Below, in pieces: positions 6,972 to 14,995 of a stretch of 23,765 bases of DNA. The translations under genes were made by a program, and so were the position numbers. The stretch is from the NCBI GenBank assembly GCA_003448875.1, contig DLXG01000093.1, positions 1 through 23,765 of the forward strand, in the 5' to 3' direction. Source of the DNA: Anaerolineaceae bacterium (GTDB lineage: Bacteria > Chloroflexota > Anaerolineae > Anaerolineales > Anaerolineaceae). How positions within the stretch are numbered: position 1 is the first letter of the stretch; the number at the start of each line of letters is the position of its first letter. The notes beneath the pieces were generated by a model. That model was given only the letters and a program-made list of their open reading frames with translations, had not been told where the DNA came from and did not search any database.

Positions 6972-8828
6972 TCAGGCAACCTCCAGCGATGCAATTTCAA
7001 TATCGGCATTCAAAAAAGCCAGTCGTAAGGCTTCCCGCTTTGAAGGCGTCAGGTTTTTGATCACCAACCGCAGGTAAAAGCTGCCGTCCGGCTGAGTGTC
7101 GTTGATTGAGCGGAGGATGTTGCCACCTGCCTGAGAAACCAGATGAGCAAGCCTGGCCAGCACACCCGGCCGATTGGCATTTTTGGTGCCCGTAATCGAA
7201 ATGGTTGTCCAGTTCAGGTTTTGTTGAGTGATCCCGGCATTAATCAGGGCATCTGCAAAATCTAATTCACGAATCGCCCCTGAGCCGATTGAGGCGTACA
7301 GGTCTTCTAAACTGGAAGCGGCTAAGTTTTCCAGCAGGATGTCAAATCGCACCGGGTCGAGCACCTGCACATCTTCCAGCGAGAGAATGCCCTGATTAAC
7401 CAGCACCGGTTTGATCATCTGCCGGCCTTTTTCTGCGCTTTTTTTCAGGGCTTCGGTAACCAGAACTGAGCGCAGCAGGCGCGTGGTGGAGTTGTTGGCA
7501 TAAGCCAGCCATTCTTCACTGGGAGGCTGACGGGTACCGTCCGTGATGACTTCTACGACATCACCGGAACGAACCCGATCGGAAAGCCTGACAAGTGCCC
7601 CGTTGACCTTGACGGCGCTGATTTTATCGAGAAGAAATTCCTGCTGAATGGAAGCCACGGCGTCAAGCACGGTTGAACCTTCGGGAAGAAAACGCGCCCC
7701 GCCGGTGGGGGTTAGAATCTCGACAGGACGGTAATGACTGATATCTTTGCCTTTCTGGATGGCGTAAACAACCCCCCAATGATTTTCTCCTTCCATGTCG
7801 CGGGTGGCAATGGCCACTTCCACTGCCCCTAAATCTGGCAGCCAGGCGGTAATTTGTAAGGCGCGGTAACCGTTTTGGGGGCAGGCGATGTAATCATCAA
7901 AGCGATTTTGATCGAGATAGGGGCCTAAAAAGCGGTTAACTCGCGGTAACAGTTGATAACAAGCGCCTTCGTCTTCTTCCTCCACGACTAACCGAAAACT
8001 GATGATGTCATTCACATCCCGAAACGAATTCATGGAGGTTTTGCGGGCGCGCGCCATGCGGCGCAGTTTTTGCCAAGATTGCCAGTAGCCATTGACGATG
8101 ATTTCAACCGAGCCGTTTAAGCCGCTTTTTTCCATGATGCCGGCCAATTGCTCCATCATGGGATTGATGAAATTCAAATCCAGGCGCGGGTCTGAGTCGA
8201 TCATGGACTTGACATAGGCGTAAGTTTCCGGCTCGGCGTACGGAAACGCGAGGTCTTCGATCCAGCGCCGCCAGCGGTAACAGTTCAAAATACCCGCCAG
8301 TTTACCGTAGGCGCGAATGGCTTCACTGGCTTTTTGCTGCCTTTTATGGGCTGGCATGTGATGCAGGGTAAGCAGATTGTGGCTTTTATCGGCCAGTTTG
8401 ACCAGAAAAACACCGGGCTCGCGGTATTGAGCAATTTTTCGCAGCGTCTCTATTTCGCGGGAACGCCCGTCGCGGGGGGCACTGATTTTGGTAACCCCAT
8501 CCACAATATAAGCCACCTCTTCCCCCAACTGACCGGGGAAGTGCTGCTTAATCCGTTCTAAACTCTCGCCCTGATCTTCGACGCTGTCGTGGAGCAGAGC
8601 GGCAATTGTCCAGGCCTCGTTGGCAACCAGTTTATCCACAAATGCGGCTACCCAGGCACAATGGGTCTCAAAATAGGGTTCACCACTCAGGCGAAGTTGG
8701 CCGGCGTGAAGTTCTTTACCCCAGCGGTAGGCTTCGGCGATAGCGGGGGTGCGCGGTACAAAAGCGCCGGGATTAAATTCATCATCCAAACGTGGACGGA
8801 TTTCACGAACTTGTTTGATGTTGACCAT
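6972..8828 (-). CDS. RelA/SpoT-like HD-TGS-ACT protein, divergent synthetase
   Basis: Rel-type proteins make and degrade (p)ppGpp. This protein has the family order: HD hydrolase domain, synthetase-like domain, TGS (TPTGGARFLPEGSTVLDAV), helical region and C-terminal ACT (NRPGVLARLAHLVSQAGGNI). The hydrolase motifs look intact: ELHAGQ (His41), ALLHDSVED (His80, Asp81) and LVKLADKSHN (Asp147, Asn151). The synthetase part is degraded. The usual Arg-x-Lys of the ATP site reads GYWQSWQKLRRM, the DYIA-PK-NGYQSLH segment reads DYIACPQNGYRALQI, and EVQIRT reads EVAIATRD, although Asp in DIISFR and the Glu before AIATR remain. At 618 aa it is shorter than Rel (about 720). I start at the ATG at 8828, preceded by GGAG; an upstream in-frame ATG at 8861 has no such signal. 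A hydrolase-biased role is inferred. Confidence 0.85.
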   Translation of the reverse strand: MVNIKQVREIRPRLDDEFNPGAFVPRTPAIAEAYRWGKELHAGQLRLSGEPYFETHCAWVAAFVDKLVANEAWTIAALLHDSVEDQGESLERIKQHFPGQLGEEVAYIVDGVTKISAPRDGRSREIETLRKIAQYREPGVFLVKLADKSHNLLTLHHMPAHKRQQKASEAIRAYGKLAGILNCYRWRRWIEDLAFPYAEPETYAYVKSMIDSDPRLDLNFINPMMEQLAGIMEKSGLNGSVEIIVNGYWQSWQKLRRMARARKTSMNSFRDVNDIISFRLVVEEEDEGACYQLLPRVNRFLGPYLDQNRFDDYIACPQNGYRALQITAWLPDLGAVEVAIATRDMEGENHWGVVYAIQKGKDISHYRPVEILTPTGGARFLPEGSTVLDAVASIQQEFLLDKISAVKVNGALVRLSDRVRSGDVVEVITDGTRQPPSEEWLAYANNSTTRLLRSVLVTEALKKSAEKGRQMIKPVLVNQGILSLEDVQVLDPVRFDILLENLAASSLEDLYASIGSGAIRELDFADALINAGITQQNLNWTTISITGTKNANRPGVLARLAHLVSQAGGNILRSINDTQPDGSFYLRLVIKNLTPSKREALRLAFLNADIEIASLEVA

Positions 8829-8907
8829 TGTTCTCCAATTCCAGCCGATAAAACCATACAATAATTAAAAAATAATTTTAAGCGCAAATCGTAAAAAATG
8901 ACTAAAA

Positions 8908-8936
8908 TTGGGGTGTTGCTGAAAAGTGATTATAAA
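8908..8936 (+). promoter_or_regulatory. Candidate promoter of the duplicated-domain lipoprotein
   Basis: TTGGGG (8908-8913) and TATAAA (8931-8936) are separated by 17 bases. Transcription would begin near 8943, just before the ribosome binding site at 8946-8955. The placement supports the ATG at 8961 as the start, because an upstream in-frame ATG at 8898 would lie ahead of the promoter. Confidence 0.45.
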
Positions 8937-8960
8937 CCTGCATCGAGGAGAAGGAAATTG

Positions 8961-9536
8961 ATGAGAAAGTTAGTCATTTCATTGTTGTTGCTGGCTCTTG
9001 CTCTGACAGCCTGTAATGGGCAGGAATCAACGCCTCAGCCGATAAAAGTAGAGTTGCCGGTTGGTGTGCTGGACTCGCTAACCCGCAATTTGAAGGTGGA
9101 ATCCGATCAAATTGAATTCAATAAAATTACCCAGTTAGATTATTCCAATACCTGTATGGGGCTCCCGTCTGTGGATGAGCAATGCGCAGAAATGATCATT
9201 AAGGGTTATCAGGGCATCATTTCGCTGGAGGGTACTCAATACGAGTTCCGCAGCGATCAAAGCGGGGAGCGGATGCGGATTGTGCCGCTGGCGCTAAAAC
9301 AGGCTCAAACTGTGCTGGCCAACCGCCTGAATGTCAATCCTGAATTTGTGCGTTGGGTTTCAATAGAAAAAGTGGACTGGCCGGATAGTTGCCTTGGCAT
9401 CGAGCAGCCCGGTATCAATTGTAATATGGTCATTACACCCGGTTTTCGCATTTTGCTTGAAGCGGGTGGAACCATTTTTGTGTTCCGCACGGATCTATCG
9501 GGTAAGCAGACCGTCTTGGAGATGGTCAGCGATTAA
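8961..9536 (+). CDS. Lipoprotein built from two copies of one domain
   Basis: The N-terminus MRKLVISLLLLALALTAC is a lipoprotein signal peptide with lipobox LTAC, giving a lipid-anchored protein with mature Cys18. I choose the ATG at 8961 because AGGAG/AAGGA lies just upstream. The mature part consists of two related halves offset by 79 residues: copy 1 has YSNTCMGL, a second Cys ten residues later, GTQYEFRSDQSG; copy 2 has WPDSCLGI, a Cys ten residues later, GTIFVFRTDLSG. Each pair of Cys (65/75 and 144/154) probably forms a disulfide. I do not recognise a characterised function. It stands alone, divergent from the RelA/SpoT-like gene and convergent with the aldo/keto reductase. Confidence 0.8.
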   Translation: MRKLVISLLLLALALTACNGQESTPQPIKVELPVGVLDSLTRNLKVESDQIEFNKITQLDYSNTCMGLPSVDEQCAEMIIKGYQGIISLEGTQYEFRSDQSGERMRIVPLALKQAQTVLANRLNVNPEFVRWVSIEKVDWPDSCLGIEQPGINCNMVITPGFRILLEAGGTIFVFRTDLSGKQTVLEMVSD

Positions 9537-9545
9537 GGATGAGAA

Positions 9546-9590
9546 ATCTCCGCCATTTTCCTGATTTTAAGAAGGGAAAATGGCGGAGAT
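9546..9590. terminator. Shared hairpin between convergent genes
   Basis: A perfect 16-bp inverted repeat (arms 9546-9561 and 9575-9590, arm sequence ATCTCCGCCATTTTCC and its complement) lies between the lipoprotein stop and the aldo/keto reductase stop. There is no clean T-run on either side, so it may act as a weak bidirectional terminator or as a 3'-end stabilising stem. Confidence 0.7.
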
Positions 9591-9592
9591 GA

Positions 9593-10585
9593 TTACCGTG
9601 AGCCATATTGATATGGGGTTCTTTCCTCATTACGGTCAGTAGCGGGGGGTGGTTCAGGAGAAAGCGCCGAAATTTCGGCGCGAAGTTCGGGGGTCATTTC
9701 AATTTCCAGACATTTGAGGATCTGTCTTAATTGATCGGGGTGGCGAGCACCAATAATGGGAGCAGTGACTGCCGGGTGACTGGCCACCCAGGCTACCGCG
9801 AGAGGGGCCGGCTCATAGCCGTATGACCTGGCCAGTTCGCTAAACCGTTCAGCGAGGGCGTATAGTGAAGGATCGCCGTAGCGAATCTGGTACATCTTAT
9901 TTTCGACCAGCCGGCCGCTTTCCGGCTTTTTGTCTAAACCATATTTGCCGCTCAACAGGCCGCCACCCAAAGGGCTGTAAGGAATAACGGCGAGTTGTTC
10001 CGCCTGCGCCATGGGTAAGATTTCGACCTCAGCCTGTCGTTTGGCAAGATTGTACATGGGCTGAATTACTTCAAAAGCAGCCCAACCATGTTGTTGTGAA
10101 ATCCCCAATGCTTTCATGATTTGCCAGGCGGCAAAATTACTGGCGGCCGGGTATAAAATTTTGCCCTGCTGAACCAGATCATCCAGCGCACGCAGCGTTT
10201 GTTCTAAATCGGTAAAGTCGTCAAAGTGGTGAATGAAGTAAATATCAATCCAATCAGTATTCAGCCGTCTTAAAGATGCTTCCACCGATCGCATGATATG
10301 ACGGCGGGATGCTCCGCGGGCGTTGACATCTTCACCTACCGGGAAGTATACCTTGCTGGTGATGATGACTTCGTCCCGATGGCTGTGAATCAACTTTCCC
10401 AAAATTTCTTCGGATTTGCCGCCGGCATACACATTGGCGCAATCGAAAAAGTTGATCCCCGCGTCCCGGCATATTTGATAGAGTTGCGCCGATGTGTCGG
10501 GGTCGGCATCTCCCCCAAAGGACATTGTACCAAAACACAAAGAAGAAACCTTGACACCTGTTTTGCCTAAGAATTTATATTCCAT
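9593..10585 (-). CDS. Aldo/keto reductase
   Basis: This is an NADPH-dependent aldo/keto reductase with the TIM-barrel fold. The catalytic tetrad is visible: Asp and Tyr in FFDCANVYAGGKSEE, Lys in IITSKVYFP, and His in DIYFIHHFDD. The NADPH-binding end shows IPYSPLGGGLLSGKY and PIIGARHPDQL. The length of 330 aa is normal for the AKR branch that includes YghZ- and YajO-like proteins. The N-terminus EYKFLGKTGVKVSSLCFGTM is typical, and AGGA lies upstream of the start. It is monocistronic. The physiological substrate cannot be assigned. Confidence 0.93.
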   Translation of the reverse strand: MEYKFLGKTGVKVSSLCFGTMSFGGDADPDTSAQLYQICRDAGINFFDCANVYAGGKSEEILGKLIHSHRDEVIITSKVYFPVGEDVNARGASRRHIMRSVEASLRRLNTDWIDIYFIHHFDDFTDLEQTLRALDDLVQQGKILYPAASNFAAWQIMKALGISQQHGWAAFEVIQPMYNLAKRQAEVEILPMAQAEQLAVIPYSPLGGGLLSGKYGLDKKPESGRLVENKMYQIRYGDPSLYALAERFSELARSYGYEPAPLAVAWVASHPAVTAPIIGARHPDQLRQILKCLEIEMTPELRAEISALSPEPPPATDRNEERTPYQYGSR

Positions 10586-10843
10586 GATCTATTCCTGTGG
10601 GTGAAATTGAGGTTGAGAATAATACTCGGCTTTATCTATGCACATAATCATACCATTATCGGAATTTTCAAAATATGACGAAAGGTGGTATTCAGCGTAT
10701 GAATTTTTTGTTATGATAATACCGATTCCATTAGAAAAATTATAAAAAAGGATAAACTTATTTTATTAGAGCGCGGTCAAGGCAAAGAAGGAAATTTCTT
10801 TGTCCACTTACCAGCACGTGCTTGTCTTTTTATTGAAATTATC

Positions 10844-13800
10844 ATGGCAGAACTATCCATACCGGTTACCCGTACGAAAGTCATCCTGCCGCGCCGCCGA
10901 GCAGATATTCTGACGCGGCAGCGCTTAATTTCTTACCTCGATGAGTTAAGCGACAACCGCTTGATCATCATCGCTGCTCCGGCCGGTTATGGAAAGACGA
11001 CTCTTTTGATTGATTTTGCCCATCAAAATCAAATGCCGGTGTGCTGGCTTTCTCTGGATACCATGGATGCCGAACCACAGCGGTTTATTGCGGGATTTAT
11101 CTCTGCTATTCAGGTGGTATTTCCCAACTTTGGTAGAAACAGTATCCCGGCGTTGAATGCCATGCCGCAGGAAAGGCTAAATCTGGAGTCGTTAGTTTCA
11201 TTGATTGTCAATGATATTTACGAAACGATAGATGAACATTTTATTCTGGTGATTGATGATTATCATCTGGTTGAGCATGTCCAGGAAGTTAACTATTTCA
11301 TCAATCGTTTTTTGCTGTTAGCAGATGAAAACTGCCACGTGTTTATCTCTTCGCGAAGGCTGCTCCCTCTGGCTGATATGCCCCTGCTGGTAGCCCGCTC
11401 AATGGTTGGCGGTATTGGTTTTGAAGAACTTGCGTTTCAACCGGAAGAGATCCGAAATTTGTACCTACAGAATTTTGGCATTTCGCTTTCGGAACAGCAG
11501 GTTGAAGAACTCTCAAACCTGACCGAGGGATGGATCACCGGCTTGGTTCTTTCTACGCAGGTGGAAAACGGTCAGATAAAAACCCGTTTTCAGGCAAAAA
11601 AAGTTGCCGGCGTGAGTATTTATGATTATCTTGCCCAGCAGGTCTTAGAGCAACAGCGAGAAGAACTGAAAAAATTTTTATATCGGACTTCACTATTCGA
11701 GGAATTTGATATCCGGATTTGCGAAGAAGTACTGGGCAAAGGCTTGAACCTCCAAATGGACTGGCAGCTCTTGATGGAGGAAGTTCAACGAAATAATCTG
11801 TTTGTTTTACCGGTTATTGAAGAAGATCGGATCTGGCTGCGTTATCATCATCTATTTCGGGATTTTCTTCAAAACCGTTTGTTTAAAGAGTTTCCTGACG
11901 AGGGTCAGCGGATTCTCAATCGCCTTTCAGAATATTATCAGGAAGTAGGGGAATGGGAACGCGCTTATCAAATTTATGAGCGAATTGGAAACAAAGAAGC
12001 CAAAGCCCGTCTGATCGAACGAGCCGGTGCGATTATGGTTTCCAAAGGCCGAATCCTTACCCTGCAAGCCTGGTTGGAGGATTTACCATCTCTGTATATT
12101 GAGCGTTCTCCCTTGTTATTATCCATTCAAGGGGTGGTTCGGGTAATGCTGGGGGATGTGCGGGGTGGAATTGAAGCGTTCAACCACTCTCTCACCTTGT
12201 GCTCAGAGGCAGAGACTACATTATACGCCCATACGTTGATACGGCGGTCAGGTGCTTACCGGATGCAGGGGGATTATGCCCGTGCATTAGAAGATGCCGA
12301 AAAAGCCCTCCAGGTACTGTCCCATCTCCCAGCCGAAAAACATCTCTATGCAACCGCCTTGCACGCCAAGGGAACAGTTCTGCACTACCTTGGAAAAATC
12401 AATCAGTCATTATCCTGGCTGATCCAGGCCAGAGACATTTTTTTTGACCTCGGGGATGAGGAATCTGCGGCTAAGGTAGCCATGGAAATTGCCATGGTTT
12501 ATCGCTATCTTGGCAACCTCGAACATGCTGAAAAAATCTACAAAGACACCTTACTGTTTTATCAGAGCAGCGGTAACTTAATCTGGCAGGCTAACTTGCT
12601 GAATAACCTCGGTGTCCTGCATTCACTGGCAGGGATGTATGAAACAGCGCTGGAGGAATTGGAAAAGGCGATTCAGTACGCCAGATTGGGCGGTTATAAC
12701 CGCTTGGAAGCGTACGCGCTGACCAGCCTGGGGGATTTGTTCAAGGATGTAGGGGCTTTTGTCGAAGCAGAGCAAGCCTACCAGAAAGCCACTCAATTAA
12801 TCCAACAAGTTGAGGATCAGTTCCTTCGTTTCTATTTGACTCTGGTCAGGAGTGATTTGCAATTAGTCCGCAATCAGATTACTGAAGCAGAAAACATCCT
12901 GAATTCTGCCTGGCAGGCTGCGGTTGATGCGGGTTCTCTGTATGAAGAAGCGTTGTGCAAATGGATTGCCGGGAAGATTGCCATATCTAAAGAGGATTAT
13001 GAGGCTGCCCGTTGCAATCTTGAAGAAGCCGAGACCTATTTTTCGCTGGAAAGGCATCATGTCGAAGCCATTCGCTGCCGGATGTTATTGCTGGCAGTAG
13101 TTGTGCGAATGGGGGATGAAATTGAGCTCAAACGTCGCATGGAAGAATTACTGCCGGTGGTTCAAGATGTCAAATTTCACCATTTGATTGGAAGCAGCGG
13201 TGAAGTATTGGGGAGAGTTCTTCAAGATGAAGATATGCTGCCGGAGGCAGTGCGGGTTCTTTCAGTACCATTCCTGAAGGTGATTCGCCAGCATGCCAGA
13301 CATTTGCCCAATGCCCGAAAACAAATCAGGCAACGCTCTCAGGAAGTTCCGGTATCTCCTCCCGAGTTGACTATTTTAACTTTTGGAAGAATCCAGATTT
13401 CTCTTGGAGATCATATTATTACCGGCTTGGAATGGCGTTCCCAAACGGCGCGCGATTTGATGCTGTTGTTAATGCTGCACCCGGAAGGGTTGACCAAAGA
13501 GCAAATTGGATTGATCTTTTGGCCGGACATCAGTCCCGCGGAGTTAAGAATCCGATTTAAGAACACGATTTACCGCCTAAGGCACGCTGCTGGTAAGGAT
13601 GTGGTGGTGTTTGAAGATGATATTTATTACTTTAACCGTGCCATGGATTACGAGGCTGATTTCGAAACCTTCAATCGCGAAATCCAACTTGCGGGACTTG
13701 CCCGTAAACCGGAACAGGAAATTTTACATTACCGCCGGGCGGTTGAACTTTACAAGGGAGATTTTTTGCCGGAAATCAACGAGGAGTGGGTACTTGTTGA

Positions 13801-14113
13801 AAGAGAACGCTTACACCAGAAGTATATAACCGCCTTGAAGCGGCTGGTTGAGTTGTATTTGGAAACTTCTCAACCGGTGGAAGCGCTGGTATTTGCAAAC
13901 AAATATCTCCAGTTTGATCCAGTTAACGAGCATGTCCATCAGTTAATGATGCGTTGTTATGCCAGCATGGGAAATGTGAATATGGTGGTTAAGCAGTACA
14001 AGGCTTTAAGTGCCCTCTTGGAGAAAGAACTGGGTAGTGAACCAAGCCCGCAAACAATCACGCTTTATGATTTATTAACCCGCAATCGCCGCAAAACTGA
14101 AGCCGATACATGA
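10844..14113 (+). CDS. MalT-like ATPase regulator with TPRs and C-terminal wHTH-BTAD
   Basis: This 1089-aa protein looks like a one-component signal-integrating transcription activator. Residues 1-380 form a MalT/STAND-type ATPase with P-loop APAGYGKT (45-52), Walker B FILVIDDYH (133-141) and a winged-helix-like YHHLFRDFLQNRL segment. About residues 390-830 are tetratricopeptide repeats, the usual ligand or partner sensor. From about 841 comes an OmpR-type winged helix (LTFGRIQISLGD, LEWRSQTARDLMLLL, RFKNTIYRLRHAAG), then a BTAD domain (from about 928 to 1085), as in SARP activators. It has a BTAD output where MalT has a LuxR helix-turn-helix. The start has no clear ribosome binding site. The gene sits immediately upstream of phased direct repeats and a small-peptide operon, its likely target. 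Confidence 0.9.
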   Translation: MAELSIPVTRTKVILPRRRADILTRQRLISYLDELSDNRLIIIAAPAGYGKTTLLIDFAHQNQMPVCWLSLDTMDAEPQRFIAGFISAIQVVFPNFGRNSIPALNAMPQERLNLESLVSLIVNDIYETIDEHFILVIDDYHLVEHVQEVNYFINRFLLLADENCHVFISSRRLLPLADMPLLVARSMVGGIGFEELAFQPEEIRNLYLQNFGISLSEQQVEELSNLTEGWITGLVLSTQVENGQIKTRFQAKKVAGVSIYDYLAQQVLEQQREELKKFLYRTSLFEEFDIRICEEVLGKGLNLQMDWQLLMEEVQRNNLFVLPVIEEDRIWLRYHHLFRDFLQNRLFKEFPDEGQRILNRLSEYYQEVGEWERAYQIYERIGNKEAKARLIERAGAIMVSKGRILTLQAWLEDLPSLYIERSPLLLSIQGVVRVMLGDVRGGIEAFNHSLTLCSEAETTLYAHTLIRRSGAYRMQGDYARALEDAEKALQVLSHLPAEKHLYATALHAKGTVLHYLGKINQSLSWLIQARDIFFDLGDEESAAKVAMEIAMVYRYLGNLEHAEKIYKDTLLFYQSSGNLIWQANLLNNLGVLHSLAGMYETALEELEKAIQYARLGGYNRLEAYALTSLGDLFKDVGAFVEAEQAYQKATQLIQQVEDQFLRFYLTLVRSDLQLVRNQITEAENILNSAWQAAVDAGSLYEEALCKWIAGKIAISKEDYEAARCNLEEAETYFSLERHHVEAIRCRMLLLAVVVRMGDEIELKRRMEELLPVVQDVKFHHLIGSSGEVLGRVLQDEDMLPEAVRVLSVPFLKVIRQHARHLPNARKQIRQRSQEVPVSPPELTILTFGRIQISLGDHIITGLEWRSQTARDLMLLLMLHPEGLTKEQIGLIFWPDISPAELRIRFKNTIYRLRHAAGKDVVVFEDDIYYFNRAMDYEADFETFNREIQLAGLARKPEQEILHYRRAVELYKGDFLPEINEEWVLVERERLHQKYITALKRLVELYLETSQPVEALVFANKYLQFDPVNEHVHQLMMRCYASMGNVNMVVKQYKALSALLEKELGSEPSPQTITLYDLLTRNRRKTEADT

Positions 14114-14126
14114 AGTCGGTTCGATC

Positions 14127-14148
14127 AAACGTTAACAAAACGTTAACA
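14127..14148 (+). repeat. Perfect tandem 11-bp direct repeat, possible activator site
   Basis: AAACGTTAACA occurs twice in direct tandem, so the CGTTAAC heptamers recur with an 11-bp period and a four-base spacer. This is the geometry described for binding sites of SARP/BTAD activators, which use heptameric direct repeats one helical turn apart. The repeats begin 14 bases after the stop of the BTAD regulator. That they bind this regulator is inference. Confidence 0.6.
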
Positions 14149-14159
14149 TTAGAACCTCG

Positions 14160-14204
14160 CAAAACAGCCTCAAAACCGGTTTACGGAAGCCTCTTTGGAA
14201 GCCT
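14160..14204 (+). repeat. Two further phased direct-repeat pairs
   Basis: CAAAAC recurs at 14160-14165 and 14171-14176 (period 11), and GGAAGCCT recurs exactly at 14185-14192 and 14197-14204 (period 12). The second pair ends where the -35 would stand for a -10-like TCTAAT at 14227-14232; a weaker -10 candidate, TAAACT, is at 14214-14219. Repeats replacing a -35 element fit an activator-dependent promoter for the peptide gene at 14254. Confidence 0.5.
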
Positions 14205-14253
14205 ACCCCTGATTAAACTGAAGGTATCTAATTACAAAAAAGGAGAGGCTGAA

Positions 14254-14379
14254 ATGAAAAAGATCAATTCCCGTGTCGTGTTGTTCGTTCTGACGGTTGC
14301 GATGTTTGTTTTGGGTTCAGGTGCTCCGGAAGCCGGTGGCGGCATCATCAATCGGATCTTCACTTTCCCGGGCTGGTAA
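14254..14379 (+). CDS. 41-aa exported or membrane peptide
   Basis: The tiny gene has a strong ribosome binding site (AGGAGAGG, four to five bases before the ATG), so it is likely real. The protein has a basic N-terminus (MKKINSR), one hydrophobic helix of about 14 residues (VVLFVLTVAMFVLG), then SGAPEAGGG and a C-terminal IINRIFTFPGW. It resembles a signal peptide with a very short mature part; cleavage might fall after Gly23 or Ala27, or after the GGG run. I do not recognise the family. It is the first gene behind the phased repeats and 26 bases ahead of the DUF5317 gene. Possible roles are a secreted signal, a small membrane regulator or a processed peptide. The open frame extends upstream to 14110, but that part lacks a ribosome binding site and carries the repeats. 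Confidence 0.7.
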   Translation: MKKINSRVVLFVLTVAMFVLGSGAPEAGGGIINRIFTFPGW

Positions 14380-14405
14380 TCTACCCAGACAAAACTTTTG
14401 CTTGA

Positions 14406-14993
14406 ATGATACTCCTCACAGCCGTCATTGCAGGCCTGGGTCTTGGGCTAATTCGAGCAAAAATCAACAACCGCCCTTACCGTCCTTTCCAGTTTCGATA
14501 TGGTTGGATGGTGCTGGTGGCCCTCTTCATCCAATGGCTGGCTTTCGGGTTTCCCCCAACCAGAACCATTTACCCGGATGAGGCGGCAAGCATCAGTCTA
14601 GTACTTTCACAATTCATCCTGCTTATCTTCGCATGGTTCAATCGGAAAATTCCCGGTTTCTGGCTGCTGACGATCGGCCTGGTGCTGAATCTGTTGGTCA
14701 TCAGTCTGAACGGCGGCTTTATGCCCATCAGCCCCGAGACCGTTCAGTGGCTGCGGGGCGACCCTGCTACGGCGGGTTGGGAGGTCGGCGAGCGGTTAGG
14801 AACAGGGAAAGATATTGTGCTCCCGCTTGAACAAACCAAACTCGAATTTCTTTCAGACCGCTTCCGAACGCCAGACAATCCTTATTATCGGGTCGCTTTC
14901 AGCGCGGGAGATGTGTTGATCGCCATTGGAGCCTTCTGGTTGTTATGGTCAGTCGGTGGACAGGCAGAACGAAATTCGAGAAAGGAGACTTAA
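14406..14993 (+). CDS. DUF5317 family membrane protein
   Basis: This is a 195-aa integral membrane protein with four to five hydrophobic segments: MILLTAVIAGLGLGLI, WMVLVALFIQWLAFGF, AASISLVLSQFILLIFAW, GFWLLTIGLVLNLLVISL and, near the end, AGDVLIAIGAFWLLWSVG. The family marks are NGGFMPISPET after the fourth helix, the loop with LEFLSDRF, and the FSAGDVLIAIG segment. DUF5317 proteins are known from Chloroflexota and Firmicutes and have no assigned function. No clear ribosome binding site precedes the ATG, so translation may depend on the upstream peptide gene. It ends two bases before the start of the NHLP-type gene, hence same operon. Confidence 0.82.
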   Translation: MILLTAVIAGLGLGLIRAKINNRPYRPFQFRYGWMVLVALFIQWLAFGFPPTRTIYPDEAASISLVLSQFILLIFAWFNRKIPGFWLLTIGLVLNLLVISLNGGFMPISPETVQWLRGDPATAGWEVGERLGTGKDIVLPLEQTKLEFLSDRFRTPDNPYYRVAFSAGDVLIAIGAFWLLWSVGGQAERNSRKET

Positions 14994-14995
14994 CG

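Noticed and set aside
14150..14253. Possible c-di-GMP (GEMM-I) riboswitch before the peptide operon, suggested by CGCAAA and CC-CAAAACC-like words near an HD-GYP gene
   Set aside because: The GGTAGGTAGCGGGGTTACC arm and the paired stems of the aptamer are missing; the words are better explained by direct repeats.
14110..14253. N-terminal extension of the 41-aa peptide to the ATG at 14110
   Set aside because: That ATG overlaps the regulator's stop without a ribosome binding site, the extension encodes the direct repeats, and a strong AGGAGAGG sits just before 14254.
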